From positions 1,488,001 through 1,552,000 of the forward strand of contig CAWFLQ010000006.1 in NCBI GenBank assembly GCA_963816745.1: a stretch of 64,000 nt of DNA, given 5' to 3'. Both the position numbers and the translations under genes were made by a program. Numbering within the stretch: position 1 is the stretch's first letter; every line of letters begins with the position of its first letter. The DNA comes from VAZQ01 sp963816745. GTDB taxonomy: Bacteria; Pseudomonadota; Alphaproteobacteria; Rhizobiales; Xanthobacteraceae. Positions 46,321 through 52,200 of this stretch are shown here, piece by piece. The notes beneath the pieces are model-generated. The model did no database searches, was not told the origin of the DNA, and worked only from the letters and a program-made list of their open reading frames with translations.

Positions 46321-46999
46321 CGCTCCTCCCACGCGGTCAATCACGGCACCTCTTCTGATGCTACCTTCAGAAGCGCACCAAACAACTATTGCGCACTAAA
46401 ATTTTCAATACAACCAGGAGATTGGCGGGAGGCCAAGGGAGCGGGTTCGAGCCGACGGGCCGGCCGTCGCCGCCCGTACGGGCGCGCTGAGTCAGCCAGG
46501 GCGTCCGGTAGATTACGGCCCGCCCGCTGTCGGGGAAGTGGACGGGGCGCTTGTGGCGGCGGGCGGCGTAATGGCGAAACACCGCGCTTCTGAAAAGATG
46601 CCGGCGCTCTGTCTGTAAATCTAATTTACGAACTTAGGCGCGAGCACGCCGAGGTGATCGAGCCCGTCTCTCCAGCCAACCAACGTCTATCAGCCAACCA
46701 AACTCGCCGCCGTGAGTACAATTCCCATGAACAGCGCACCAACGCAGGAAAACAGAAGTACCTCATTGAGAACTGATTTCATGATGGCTCCCCCGTCCGG
46801 GCTCCCCAGCCCGCCACCACATCGCAAGGGAGCACCGTGGCCAAAAAGTGACAGTCAGCGGTTAAATTGTGCATAGCTCGTGCCCGATTCTGGGCGGCTG
46901 TCGGCGCGGCCGATAGAAAGGGGGCATCCAACTATATGGGCGGACGCATGGATATATGGGCTCGAATATCTATTTTCTTCAACGATTTCAATGGCTAAG
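46321..46999. other. Intergenic 679 bases between tyrosinase and tRNA-Ser
   Basis: The region holds the tyrosinase promoter, GC-rich inverted repeats near 46420-46560 and a likely 30-codon ORF at 46690-46782. A stretch near 46440 (GCGGGTTCGAGCCG) looks like a tRNA T-arm, but no cloverleaf can be built. AT-rich DNA at 46600-46990 differs from the neighbours. Confidence 0.5.
46690..46782 (-). CDS. Possible 30-residue membrane peptide
   Basis: ATG at 46782 is preceded by GGGGGAG at a good distance. The 30 codons read MKSVLNEVLLFSCVGALFMG and then IVLTAASLVG before TGA. It is a single hydrophobic helix with a short charged N-terminus, the form of many small membrane proteins. Alone in its gap, with no relative known to me. 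It could be chance. Confidence 0.4.
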   Translation of the reverse strand: MKSVLNEVLLFSCVGALFMGIVLTAASLVG

Positions 47000-47086
47000 T
47001 GGCGGAGAGTGCAGGAGTCGAACCTGCCCGACCCGAAGGTCTCGCCGCGTTAGCATCGCGGTGCCTTGCCGCTCGGCCAACTCTCC
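47000..47086 (-). tRNA. tRNA-Ser (anticodon GCT)
   Basis: An 87-base class II tRNA with CCA and a long variable arm (GAGACCTTCGGGTCG region). Acceptor GGAGAGT pairs with ACTCTCC and the discriminator is G. The anticodon arm is CCGCG-ATGCTAA-CGCGG. Canonical. Confidence 0.9.
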
Positions 47087-47089
47087 GTA

Positions 47090-47166
47090 TGGAGCTCTCG
47101 GCAGGACTCGAACCCGCGCAGTCCCGGAGTAGAAATCCGGCGCTCTTCCAGCTGAGCTACGAGAGC
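47090..47166 (-). tRNA. tRNA-Arg (anticodon TCT)
   Basis: A 77-base tRNA with CCA, three bases from tRNA-Ser. Acceptor GCTCTCG / CGAGAGC is perfect, anticodon arm CCGGA-TTTCTAC-TCCGG, T-loop TTCGAGT. The discriminator is T, less usual for Arg (A or G). Confidence 0.88.
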
Positions 47167-47170
47167 ATGT

Positions 47171-47246
47171 TGGAGTTGCGGGCGGGACTCGAACCCGCAT
47201 GTGCTCGCTTTGCAGGCGAGGCCGTAGCCGTTCCGGTCACCGCAAC
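47171..47246 (-). tRNA. tRNA-Cys (anticodon GCA)
   Basis: A 76-base tRNA with CCA. Acceptor GTTGCGG / CCGCAAC is perfect, anticodon arm CTCGC-CTGCAAA-GCGAG, and the discriminator is T (U73), the main identity element of tRNA-Cys. Four bases from tRNA-Arg. Confidence 0.9.
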
Positions 47247-47251
47247 ATGAT

Positions 47252-47325
47252 TGGATCCAGGAGCAGGATTCGAACCTGCATTGCAACGTTCAGAGCGTTG
47301 CGTCCTGCCGTTAGACGATCCTGGA
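47252..47325 (-). tRNA. tRNA-Gln (anticodon CTG)
   Basis: A 74-base tRNA with CCA. Acceptor TCCAGGA / TCCTGGA is perfect, anticodon arm CAACG-CTCTGAA-CGTTG, discriminator T. It is 37 bases downstream of the rtcB stop on the same strand and may be on the same transcript. Confidence 0.88.
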
Positions 47326-47362
47326 AAATGGCGAGCAGCGAGTGGAGCCACTCGCTGCTCGC

Positions 47363-48544
47363 TCAGTCCTTGAACGGATCGAACACGTCGGCGCCGGCCA
47401 TGACGACGGCGAACGGCCGGAGCGTGTGCTCGATCCTCACCGTGCCGGCATGCCGCGCGAGCACGTCCGGCAGGCGGCGATAGGCCTGCGGCGCCTCGTC
47501 GAGGTCGCCGCCGAGGAGATGCACGCCCTTGTCGCGCAGCCAAGCCTGCATCTCGTCGTGACGGACCCGGCCCGGCTGGCGAATCTTCTTGCCGGTCTCG
47601 GGATCCTTGGCGTAGCGGCCGCGCGCTTCGGTGCGCGACATCACACGGCCGGCGCCGTGCACGGTCGAGTAGAAGCTCGCCGCCGAGGTCTCGCTCTCGA
47701 CTCCCGAGAGAATGACGGCGTCGTCGCCCATGGAGCCGCCGACGAAGCCGCGCTGGCCCGGGAACGCCGGCGTCGCGCCCTTGCGAACGACCCAGAGCTC
47801 GCGGTCGCCGTGGCGTTCGCGCCAAGCGTAGTTGTGATGGTTGTGCACGCTGTCGAGCACCTCGCCGCCGACGATCGAGCGCACCTTCTCCATCACCCAT
47901 TCGCGCCCGGCATAGGCGTAAAGACCCGCGAGCGTCATGCCGGCGATGTATTGCCGGCCGAGATCGCTGTCCTGGTGCAGCACGGTCGGCGCGACGTCGA
48001 TGCCGTCCTTGCCGCCCGCCGCCTTGATGAAGGCGGTCGCCGTCTTGTGGCCGAGGCCGCGCGAGCCGAAGTGCACGCCGATCCAGACGAGGCCGTCCTC
48101 GTCCTCGAACAGGTCGACATAGTGGTTGCCGGAGCCGACCGTGCCGAGCTGGTCGCGCGCCATGGACTTGAGGTGGCCGACGAGCTCGGCCTCCTGCCAG
48201 AGCGGGCTGTCGAACAGCTCGTGCTCGACCTTCTCCGCGTTACGGCGGCCGAGGCCGAAGCTGACATTGGCAGCGATGTCGTTCAGCATCGGCCCGATCC
48301 GGTCCTCGATCGCCTTTTTCGGCATGTCGAGCTTCACCGCCATGTTGCCGCAGGCGATGTCGAAGCCGACGCCGCTGACCGAGATGTGGTCGTCATAGGC
48401 GATCACGCCGCCGACCGGCTGGGCGTAGCCGAGATGGCCGTCGGCACAGAGCACACCGCCCACGACGCTGCCGTACTGCATGCAGCGCGCCATCTGCTCC
48501 TTGGTGCGCTCGTCGTGCTCGCCGAAAATCTTGACCTCGGTCAT
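47363..48544 (-). CDS. rtcB: RNA-splicing ligase RtcB embedded in the tRNA array
   Basis: RtcB seals RNA ends carrying 2',3'-cyclic phosphate or 3'-phosphate with 5'-hydroxyl, using GTP and Mn. The 393-residue protein is intact. Metal ligands are visible in GVGFDIACGNMAVKLD (Asp62, Cys65), VGSGNHYVDLFEDED (His141), HFGSRGLGH (His158) and HNHHNYAWRERHG (His236/237). The guanylylated His is in FYSTVHGAGRVMSR (His296). It is a short form of the family. No rtcA, rtcR, archease or prfH is present. Instead, tRNA genes flank it on both sides in the same orientation: tRNA-Gln 37 bases downstream, and a tRNA 3' fragment whose CCA lies 26 bases upstream. The ribosome site is AAAGGATC. A role in repairing tRNAs cut in the anticodon loop is the obvious hypothesis. 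Confidence 0.93.
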   Translation of the reverse strand: MTEVKIFGEHDERTKEQMARCMQYGSVVGGVLCADGHLGYAQPVGGVIAYDDHISVSGVGFDIACGNMAVKLDMPKKAIEDRIGPMLNDIAANVSFGLGRRNAEKVEHELFDSPLWQEAELVGHLKSMARDQLGTVGSGNHYVDLFEDEDGLVWIGVHFGSRGLGHKTATAFIKAAGGKDGIDVAPTVLHQDSDLGRQYIAGMTLAGLYAYAGREWVMEKVRSIVGGEVLDSVHNHHNYAWRERHGDRELWVVRKGATPAFPGQRGFVGGSMGDDAVILSGVESETSAASFYSTVHGAGRVMSRTEARGRYAKDPETGKKIRQPGRVRHDEMQAWLRDKGVHLLGGDLDEAPQAYRRLPDVLARHAGTVRIEHTLRPFAVVMAGADVFDPFKD

Positions 48545-48569
48545 GCCGCGATCCTTTCATGTTTATGTG

Positions 48570-48600
48570 TGGTCAGGGTGATGGATTTGAACCACCGGTG
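48570..48600 (-). pseudogene. tRNA 3' fragment (T-arm, acceptor strand, CCA) just upstream of rtcB
   Basis: Read on the minus strand: GGTGG-TTCAAAT-CCATC as a T-arm, then CACCCTG, A and CCA. The same acceptor strand and end occur in tRNA-Pro(CGG) at 49742-49819. No D-arm or anticodon arm precedes it; the next tRNA's CCA begins at 48607. It is therefore a truncated tRNA. Confidence 0.75.
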
Positions 48601-48606
48601 TCGAAT

Positions 48607-48683
48607 TGGACCACCCAGCAGGATTCGAACCTGCGGCCTCCGGGTCCGCTCCCCGGCGCTCTGCTCCGCTGAGCTATGGGTGG
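48607..48683 (-). tRNA. tRNA-like, anticodon GCG (Arg), A at position 33
   Basis: A 77-base cloverleaf with CCA. Acceptor CCACCCA / TGGGTGG is perfect, and the T-loop TTCGAAT is normal. The anticodon arm is CCGGG-GAGCGGA-CCCGG: position 33 is A where almost every tRNA has U. Reading 34-36 gives GCG, which is unusual because bacteria normally decode CGN with ACG. Identity and function are uncertain. Confidence 0.72.
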
Positions 48684-48685
48684 AT

Positions 48686-48762
48686 TGGTGCTGCCGGCGG
48701 GATTCGAACCCGCGCTCCGCGGTTCGAAAGACCGGGGTCCTGGGCCGCTAGACGACGGCAGC
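48686..48762 (-). tRNA. tRNA-Glu (anticodon TTC)
   Basis: A 77-base tRNA with CCA. Acceptor GCTGCCG / CGGCAGC is perfect, and the D-arm TCGTCTAGCGGCCCAGGAC is of the Glu type. The anticodon arm is CCGGT-CTTTCGA-ACCGC with a C-C mismatch at the outer pair. Otherwise regular. Confidence 0.85.
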
Positions 48763-48814
48763 GTGTCGGTTGATCAGCGTGTAGACGCTGGGCGCTCTCG
48801 GCCGGCCGCCCAGG

Positions 48815-49420
48815 TCACGGGTCGGGGACGATCGCCACCTGAGCCGGGCTCGGCCGCACGAACACGAAGACGACGTTGCGCGCGACGACGAGATTGGGCT
48901 GCGCGCTGCCGCCCAGAAGCGACAGGCCGGCGCCGCTGTTCGCCAGCGTGAAATCGACGAGATCGCCGCCATAGGTACGTTGCGGCTTCATCGCAACGTG
49001 CAGGAATTCGCCGACCGGCTGTTGCAGGTATTGCAGCCGCAGCTGCGGCCCGACTTCCTCGGGGCACAACTCGAAGCCGAGCCGAACGGCGCGGGCGTGA
49101 ATGTCGGCGAGCGTGCCGCCTTGGCCGAAGCCGAGCGCCGCGACCGAAAGCAGGACAAGATCGAGTTGCCTGCGTTCACGGGCGAAGGTGAATGCCGGCC
49201 GGCCGAGAATTTCATCGGCCGAGTCGCCGACGGCGATCCTCGCCTCGTCGAACGCGTTGCGAACCGCATTCACGCCGCGATGCGTGCCGATGGTGATGCT
49301 CTTCCAAACCGGCAACTCGGACGCTGTCTTGACCTCTTGCAGCGACGTCTGTCCGAACGCCGCAGGGGCGGACGTCATCAGGCCGATGGCGACCAGCGCC
49401 TGTATGATCTTGACCGACAT
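48815..49420 (-). CDS. Exported protein of unknown function within the tRNA array
   Basis: A 201-residue protein starting MSVKIIQALVAIGLMTSAPA with a signal peptide (cleavage near AFGQT). The mature region includes VKTASELPVWKSITIGTHRG, ADIHARAVRLGFELCPEEVG and a C-terminal beta-rich part (NLVVARNVVFVFVRPSPAQV). It contains only one Cys in the mature part. I do not recognise a family. It lies between tRNA-Gly and tRNA-Glu on the same strand as the array and rtcB, so it may be co-transcribed. Confidence 0.7.
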   Translation of the reverse strand: MSVKIIQALVAIGLMTSAPAAFGQTSLQEVKTASELPVWKSITIGTHRGVNAVRNAFDEARIAVGDSADEILGRPAFTFARERRQLDLVLLSVAALGFGQGGTLADIHARAVRLGFELCPEEVGPQLRLQYLQQPVGEFLHVAMKPQRTYGGDLVDFTLANSGAGLSLLGGSAQPNLVVARNVVFVFVRPSPAQVAIVPDP

Positions 49421-49585
49421 GGCTCTCGACCTTTCTCGATCGCTTGATGCGACGAGCGGATCCTCTCCTCATGCTGGAAGCTACGCGCGGCCGCGCGCGA
49501 CGGATGTGACGTAGGTCACAAAATGTCTTGCAAAACTCGGGCCATAGCCGCGGTCTATCCCGATCGCAACATGGTCGTCATGAAT

Positions 49586-49659
49586 TGGCGCGGACGAGGA
49601 GAATCGAACTCCTTTCGCCGGAGTGGCGCTCCGGCATTGAACCAATCAACTACATCCGC
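49586..49659 (-). tRNA. tRNA-Gly-like (anticodon GCC), C at position 33
   Basis: A 74-base tRNA with CCA. Acceptor GCGGATG / CGTCCGC has one T-G. The anticodon arm CCGGA-GCGCCAC-TCCGG carries C at position 33 in place of U, and the first and last loop bases can pair, closing the loop to five bases. The T-loop TTCGATT is normal. Confidence 0.75.
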
Positions 49660-49660
49660 A

Positions 49661-49737
49661 TGGTTGTCCCGGCGCGACTCGAACGCGCGACCCCCGCTCC
49701 CGGAAAGCGGTGCTCTGCTCCACTGAGCTACGGGACA
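49661..49737 (-). tRNA. tRNA-Arg (anticodon CCG)
   Basis: A 77-base tRNA with CCA, only one base from the Gly tRNA. Acceptor TGTCCCG / CGGGACA is perfect, anticodon arm CCGCT-TTCCGGG-AGCGG, T-loop TTCGAGT, discriminator A. Canonical. Confidence 0.88.
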
Positions 49738-49741
49738 GAAA

Positions 49742-49819
49742 TGGTCAGGGTGGTTGGATTCGAACCAACGGCCTCCTGCGTCCGAGGCAGGCACTCTCGC
49801 CGGACTGAGCTACACCCTG
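49742..49819 (-). tRNA. tRNA-Pro (anticodon CGG)
   Basis: A 78-base tRNA with CCA. Acceptor CAGGGTG / CACCCTG is perfect, anticodon arm CCTGC-CTCGGAC-GCAGG, T-loop TTCGAAT, discriminator A. Its acceptor end is repeated in the fragment at 48570-48600. Confidence 0.9.
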
Positions 49820-49820
49820 C

Positions 49821-49895
49821 TGGCGCTCCGTAGGGAAATCGAATCCCTCTCGCCCGATAGACAGTCGGGCCGCCTCACCAGATGCGTAACGGAGC
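49821..49895 (-). tRNA. tRNA-Asp (anticodon GTC), weak D-arm
   Basis: A 75-base tRNA with CCA, one base from tRNA-Pro. Acceptor GCTCCGT / ACGGAGC is perfect, anticodon arm CCCGA-CTGTCTA-TCGGG, discriminator G as expected for Asp. The D-stem can form only three pairs (CGC/GCG). Confidence 0.82.
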
Positions 49896-49955
49896 GTGAA
49901 AGCGCCGGTCCTCGCGCAAGCGCGCTACGACGGGCACCCCCTTCTGAGGAACTTG

Positions 49956-49981
49956 CCCGCCGAAGCTTCAGCGAAGGCGGG
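49956..49981. repeat. REP-like hairpin between tRNA-Asp and the Leu-anticodon tRNA
   Basis: CCCGCC (49956-49961) and GGCGGG (49976-49981) enclose GAAGCTTC, itself a palindrome. The hairpin abuts the CCA end of the next tRNA (49982). Similar short GC hairpins are frequent in genomes of this group. Confidence 0.5.
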
Positions 49982-50058
49982 TGGTGCGTCTGGGCCGACT
50001 CGAACGGCCACTGAATGCGCTCTCAACGCACTCCCTCTGCCGATTGGGGTACAGACGC
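49982..50058 (-). tRNA. Class I tRNA with Leu anticodon GAG
   Basis: A 77-base molecule with CCA. Acceptor GCGTCTG / CAGACGC is perfect; T-arm GGCCG-TTCGAGT-CGGCC. The anticodon arm is GTGCG-TTGAGAG-CGCAT, giving GAG (Leu). Leu tRNAs of bacteria have a long variable arm, but here the variable loop is only about five bases. The body and anticodon do not match, so its charging is uncertain. Confidence 0.75.
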
Positions 50059-50071
50059 GCGATGCGTGAAT

Positions 50072-50159
50072 TGGAGGACCAGGCAGGATTCGAACCTGCG
50101 GTGAGCTTTCGCTGCCGGCTTAAGAGGCCGGCCCGTTCGGCCGCTACGGTAACTGGTCC
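50072..50159 (-). tRNA. Class II tRNA with Lys anticodon CTT
   Basis: An 88-base molecule with CCA. Acceptor GGACCAG / CTGGTCC is perfect, anticodon arm CCGGC-CTCTTAA-GCCGG gives CTT (Lys). An extra arm AGC-GAAA-GCT lies between anticodon arm and T-arm, which makes it class II, a form otherwise used for Ser, Leu and Tyr. Discriminator T. Charging is uncertain. Confidence 0.78.
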
Positions 50160-50172
50160 AAGTTGTCGAAAA

Positions 50173-50255
50173 TGGAGGACCCGGGTGGTTACGATCCACG
50201 AGCCGACGGCTTAAAAGGCCGCTCCCTCTCCATTCGGGTTTAAGGCTCCGGGTCC
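50173..50255 (-). tRNA. tRNA-Lys-like (anticodon TTT) with abnormal D- and T-loops
   Basis: An 83-base molecule with CCA. Acceptor GGACCCG / CGGGTCC is perfect and nearly the same as that of the CTT tRNA beside it. Anticodon arm GCGGC-CTTTTAA-GCCGT. The T-loop reads ATCGTAA instead of TTCRANN, position 8 is G instead of U, and the D-loop is about 15 bases long. A degenerate or specialised tRNA. Confidence 0.65.
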
Positions 50256-50258
50256 AAC

Positions 50259-50332
50259 TGGTCCTTCCTCCAGGTGCCGCCCCTGGCTCTCTCGCTTATC
50301 GGGCGAGTGCTCTGCTGCTGAGCTAAGGAAGG
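50259..50332 (-). tRNA. tRNA-Ile-like (anticodon GAT), C33 and no normal T-loop
   Basis: A 74-base molecule with CCA. Acceptor CCTTCCT / AGGAAGG is perfect and the D-arm AGCTCAGCAGCAGAGC is normal. The anticodon arm CTCGC-CCGATAA-GCGAG has C at position 33. The T-arm CCAGG-GGCGGCA-CCTGG forms a stem, but the loop lacks the TTC motif altogether. Three bases from the Lys(TTT) gene. Confidence 0.62.
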
Positions 50333-50335
50333 AAC

Positions 50336-50372
50336 TGGTAAGGAGGCGCAACCGAACTCTGGCTTCATCCGA
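50336..50372 (-). pseudogene. Second tRNA 3' fragment at the upstream edge of the array
   Basis: On the minus strand a T-loop-like TTCGGTT is followed by CCTCCTT, A and CCA, ending three bases before the Ile-like tRNA. No matching 5' acceptor strand or anticodon arm is found upstream. It looks like the 3' remainder of a lost tRNA. Confidence 0.5.
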
Positions 50373-50393
50373 GTTCGGGCAAACTATGTCCGT

Positions 50394-50421
50394 GCCGAAG
50401 TCGGATAAATCCGACTTCGGC
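50394..50421. repeat. AAGTCGG-type hairpin repeat
   Basis: GCCGAAGTCGGAT (50394-50406) and ATCCGACTTCGGC (50409-50421) are a perfect 13-base inverted repeat with a two-base loop, between the decarboxylase stop and the tRNA array. It may end transcription of the decarboxylase gene and belongs with the hairpins at 5424 and 29988. Confidence 0.65.
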
Positions 50422-50454
50422 CGACGACGGCGGTAGTGATCAGCTCGAATTCGA

Positions 50455-52122
50455 TCACATCGGCTTGAAGGCGCGGTCGAGCTCCACGTCGATCAGCGTC
50501 GGCCCGCCGTTCTTCAGTGCATGTCCGATGAGATCGGTCGCCTCGTGCACGGTCTTCGCGCGCTCGGCGTTGATACCGAGCGAGCGTGCGAGCCCGACGA
50601 AATCGATCTTGGGATCGATGAGCTCCATGCCGACATAGCTGTCGGCCTGCTCCGCCAATCCGCGCATGTTGTGCAGGCGCTGCTTGAGGATCCGATAGGA
50701 GGTGTTGTTCAGGATCACGAACACCGCGTCGATGCGGTAGCGCGCGGCGGTCCACAATCCCTGCACGGTATACATCGCGCTGCCGTCACCGATGAGCCCG
50801 ACCACCGGCCGGTTCGGCAGGGCGAGCTTCACCCCGATCGTCGCCGGCAGACCCCAGCCGATGCCGCCCCCGCGCAGGCCGAAATAGCTCTGCGGATCGT
50901 CGCTCTTGATCAGCTGGCGGATGCCCGGCGCCGAGGACAGCGCCTCCTCGATGACGACGGCGTCCTTCGGCAGCATTTCGCCGATGGCGTGGAGCAGCGC
51001 CAAAGGCTGCACCGGGCTGGCGCCGGCGAGCGAACGCGCCTTGGCCTTCAACGCCTCGCGCTCGGCGGCGATCGCGCCCGTTGCACTCGTGAGCCGCTCG
51101 CGCGCGGCGCCGCGGGCGCCGCTCGACATACGCTCGCGCACGGCGGCGACGAGATCCGGCAGCGTCCCCTTCGGATCGCCGAGGATCGCGACATTCGGCG
51201 GATAGTTCTTGCCGAGCTCCCAGGGATCCACGTCGAGGTGCACGAGCTTGATGCCCGGCGGCATCGGATCGACGTCGGAGGGCAGCGACAGCGTGAACAG
51301 GTCGGCGCCCACCGAGAACAGCACGTCGTATTGCTCGAGCACCTTGCGGACATCGGGTGCCAGACGAATCATGGAGCCGCGGAACAGCGGATGCGATGCC
51401 GGATACGACGCCGTGTTCGGGACGAACTCGGTATAGACCGGCGCGCCCAGGAGCTCCGCCAGCTCGACCAGCTCGGCATGCGCCCGGCTCTGCGCGACGG
51501 CGTCGCCAGCCATGATCACGGGCCGTTTGGCATTGGCTAGCAAATCAGCGGCGGCGTCCACGGCGTCGCGATCCCCGCGCAAGCGGGGCGCAATACGCGT
51601 GGGTCCGAGCAGATCGATGTCGGCATCGGCGCGCAGGATATCGCCGGGCAGCGACAGGAACACCGGACCCGTCGGCGGCGCCAGCGCGGTCTTGGCGGCC
51701 CGATGCACCAGCCGCGGCAAATCCGCGAGGCGGTTCACCTCGGATGACCACTTGACCAGCGGGCGTGCGATGGTCGGCAGGTCGCCCCACAGGATCGGCT
51801 CGGTGGCGGTGAAGCTCTGCTCGTGCTGGCCGGCGGTGACCAGAATAGGCGAGCCCGCCTTCTGCGCGTCATAGAGCATGCCCATGGCGTTGCCCAGGCC
51901 GGGCGTGACGTGAAGATTGACCACCGCGAGCTTGCCCGACGCCTGCGCGTAGCCGTCGGCCATCGCCATGACCGCCGCTTCCTGCAAGCCGAGCACGTAG
52001 CGCAGCTCGTTCTCGGTTGCGAACGCATCCATCAGTGGCAATTCGGTCGTACCGGGATTGCCGAATATGATCTCCACGCCTTCCTGCTTGAGCAGGTCGA
52101 GGAAGGCGCGCTTTCCGGACAT
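50455..52122 (-). CDS. Thiamine diphosphate enzyme, benzoylformate decarboxylase type
   Basis: A 555-residue ThDP enzyme. I choose ATG at 52122 (MSGKRAFLDLLKQEGVEIIF); a TTG seven codons upstream is possible. The catalytic Glu lies in FGNPGTTELPLMDAF and PLVKWSSEV follows. The cofactor loop is GLIGDGSAMYTVQGLWTAAR with NNTSYRILKQRL. The overall pattern matches MdlC-like decarboxylases that convert 2-oxo acids such as benzoylformate to aldehydes, though acetolactate-synthase relatives with other 2-oxo acids are similar. It lies upstream of the tRNA array, same strand, and 78 bases downstream of the secreted hydrolase gene. Confidence 0.82.
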   Translation of the reverse strand: MSGKRAFLDLLKQEGVEIIFGNPGTTELPLMDAFATENELRYVLGLQEAAVMAMADGYAQASGKLAVVNLHVTPGLGNAMGMLYDAQKAGSPILVTAGQHEQSFTATEPILWGDLPTIARPLVKWSSEVNRLADLPRLVHRAAKTALAPPTGPVFLSLPGDILRADADIDLLGPTRIAPRLRGDRDAVDAAADLLANAKRPVIMAGDAVAQSRAHAELVELAELLGAPVYTEFVPNTASYPASHPLFRGSMIRLAPDVRKVLEQYDVLFSVGADLFTLSLPSDVDPMPPGIKLVHLDVDPWELGKNYPPNVAILGDPKGTLPDLVAAVRERMSSGARGAARERLTSATGAIAAEREALKAKARSLAGASPVQPLALLHAIGEMLPKDAVVIEEALSSAPGIRQLIKSDDPQSYFGLRGGGIGWGLPATIGVKLALPNRPVVGLIGDGSAMYTVQGLWTAARYRIDAVFVILNNTSYRILKQRLHNMRGLAEQADSYVGMELIDPKIDFVGLARSLGINAERAKTVHEATDLIGHALKNGGPTLIDVELDRAFKPM

Positions 52123-52200
52123 GACGGGCAAGAAGTCCTCCAAATGTTGGATGTCTGGGCGCTGGAATGTCGGACGAAAGCGATGCGGTGCAACGCCCTG

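Noticed and set aside
46430..46480. Possible extra tRNA downstream of the tyrosinase gene
   Set aside because: GGTTCGAG resembles a T-loop, but no acceptor stem, D-arm or anticodon arm can be built.
41755..50372. Prophage or integrative element as carrier of the tRNA array
   Set aside because: No integrase, phage structural gene, plasmid gene or att-like direct repeat was seen inside the window. The tRNA fragments alone do not show integration.
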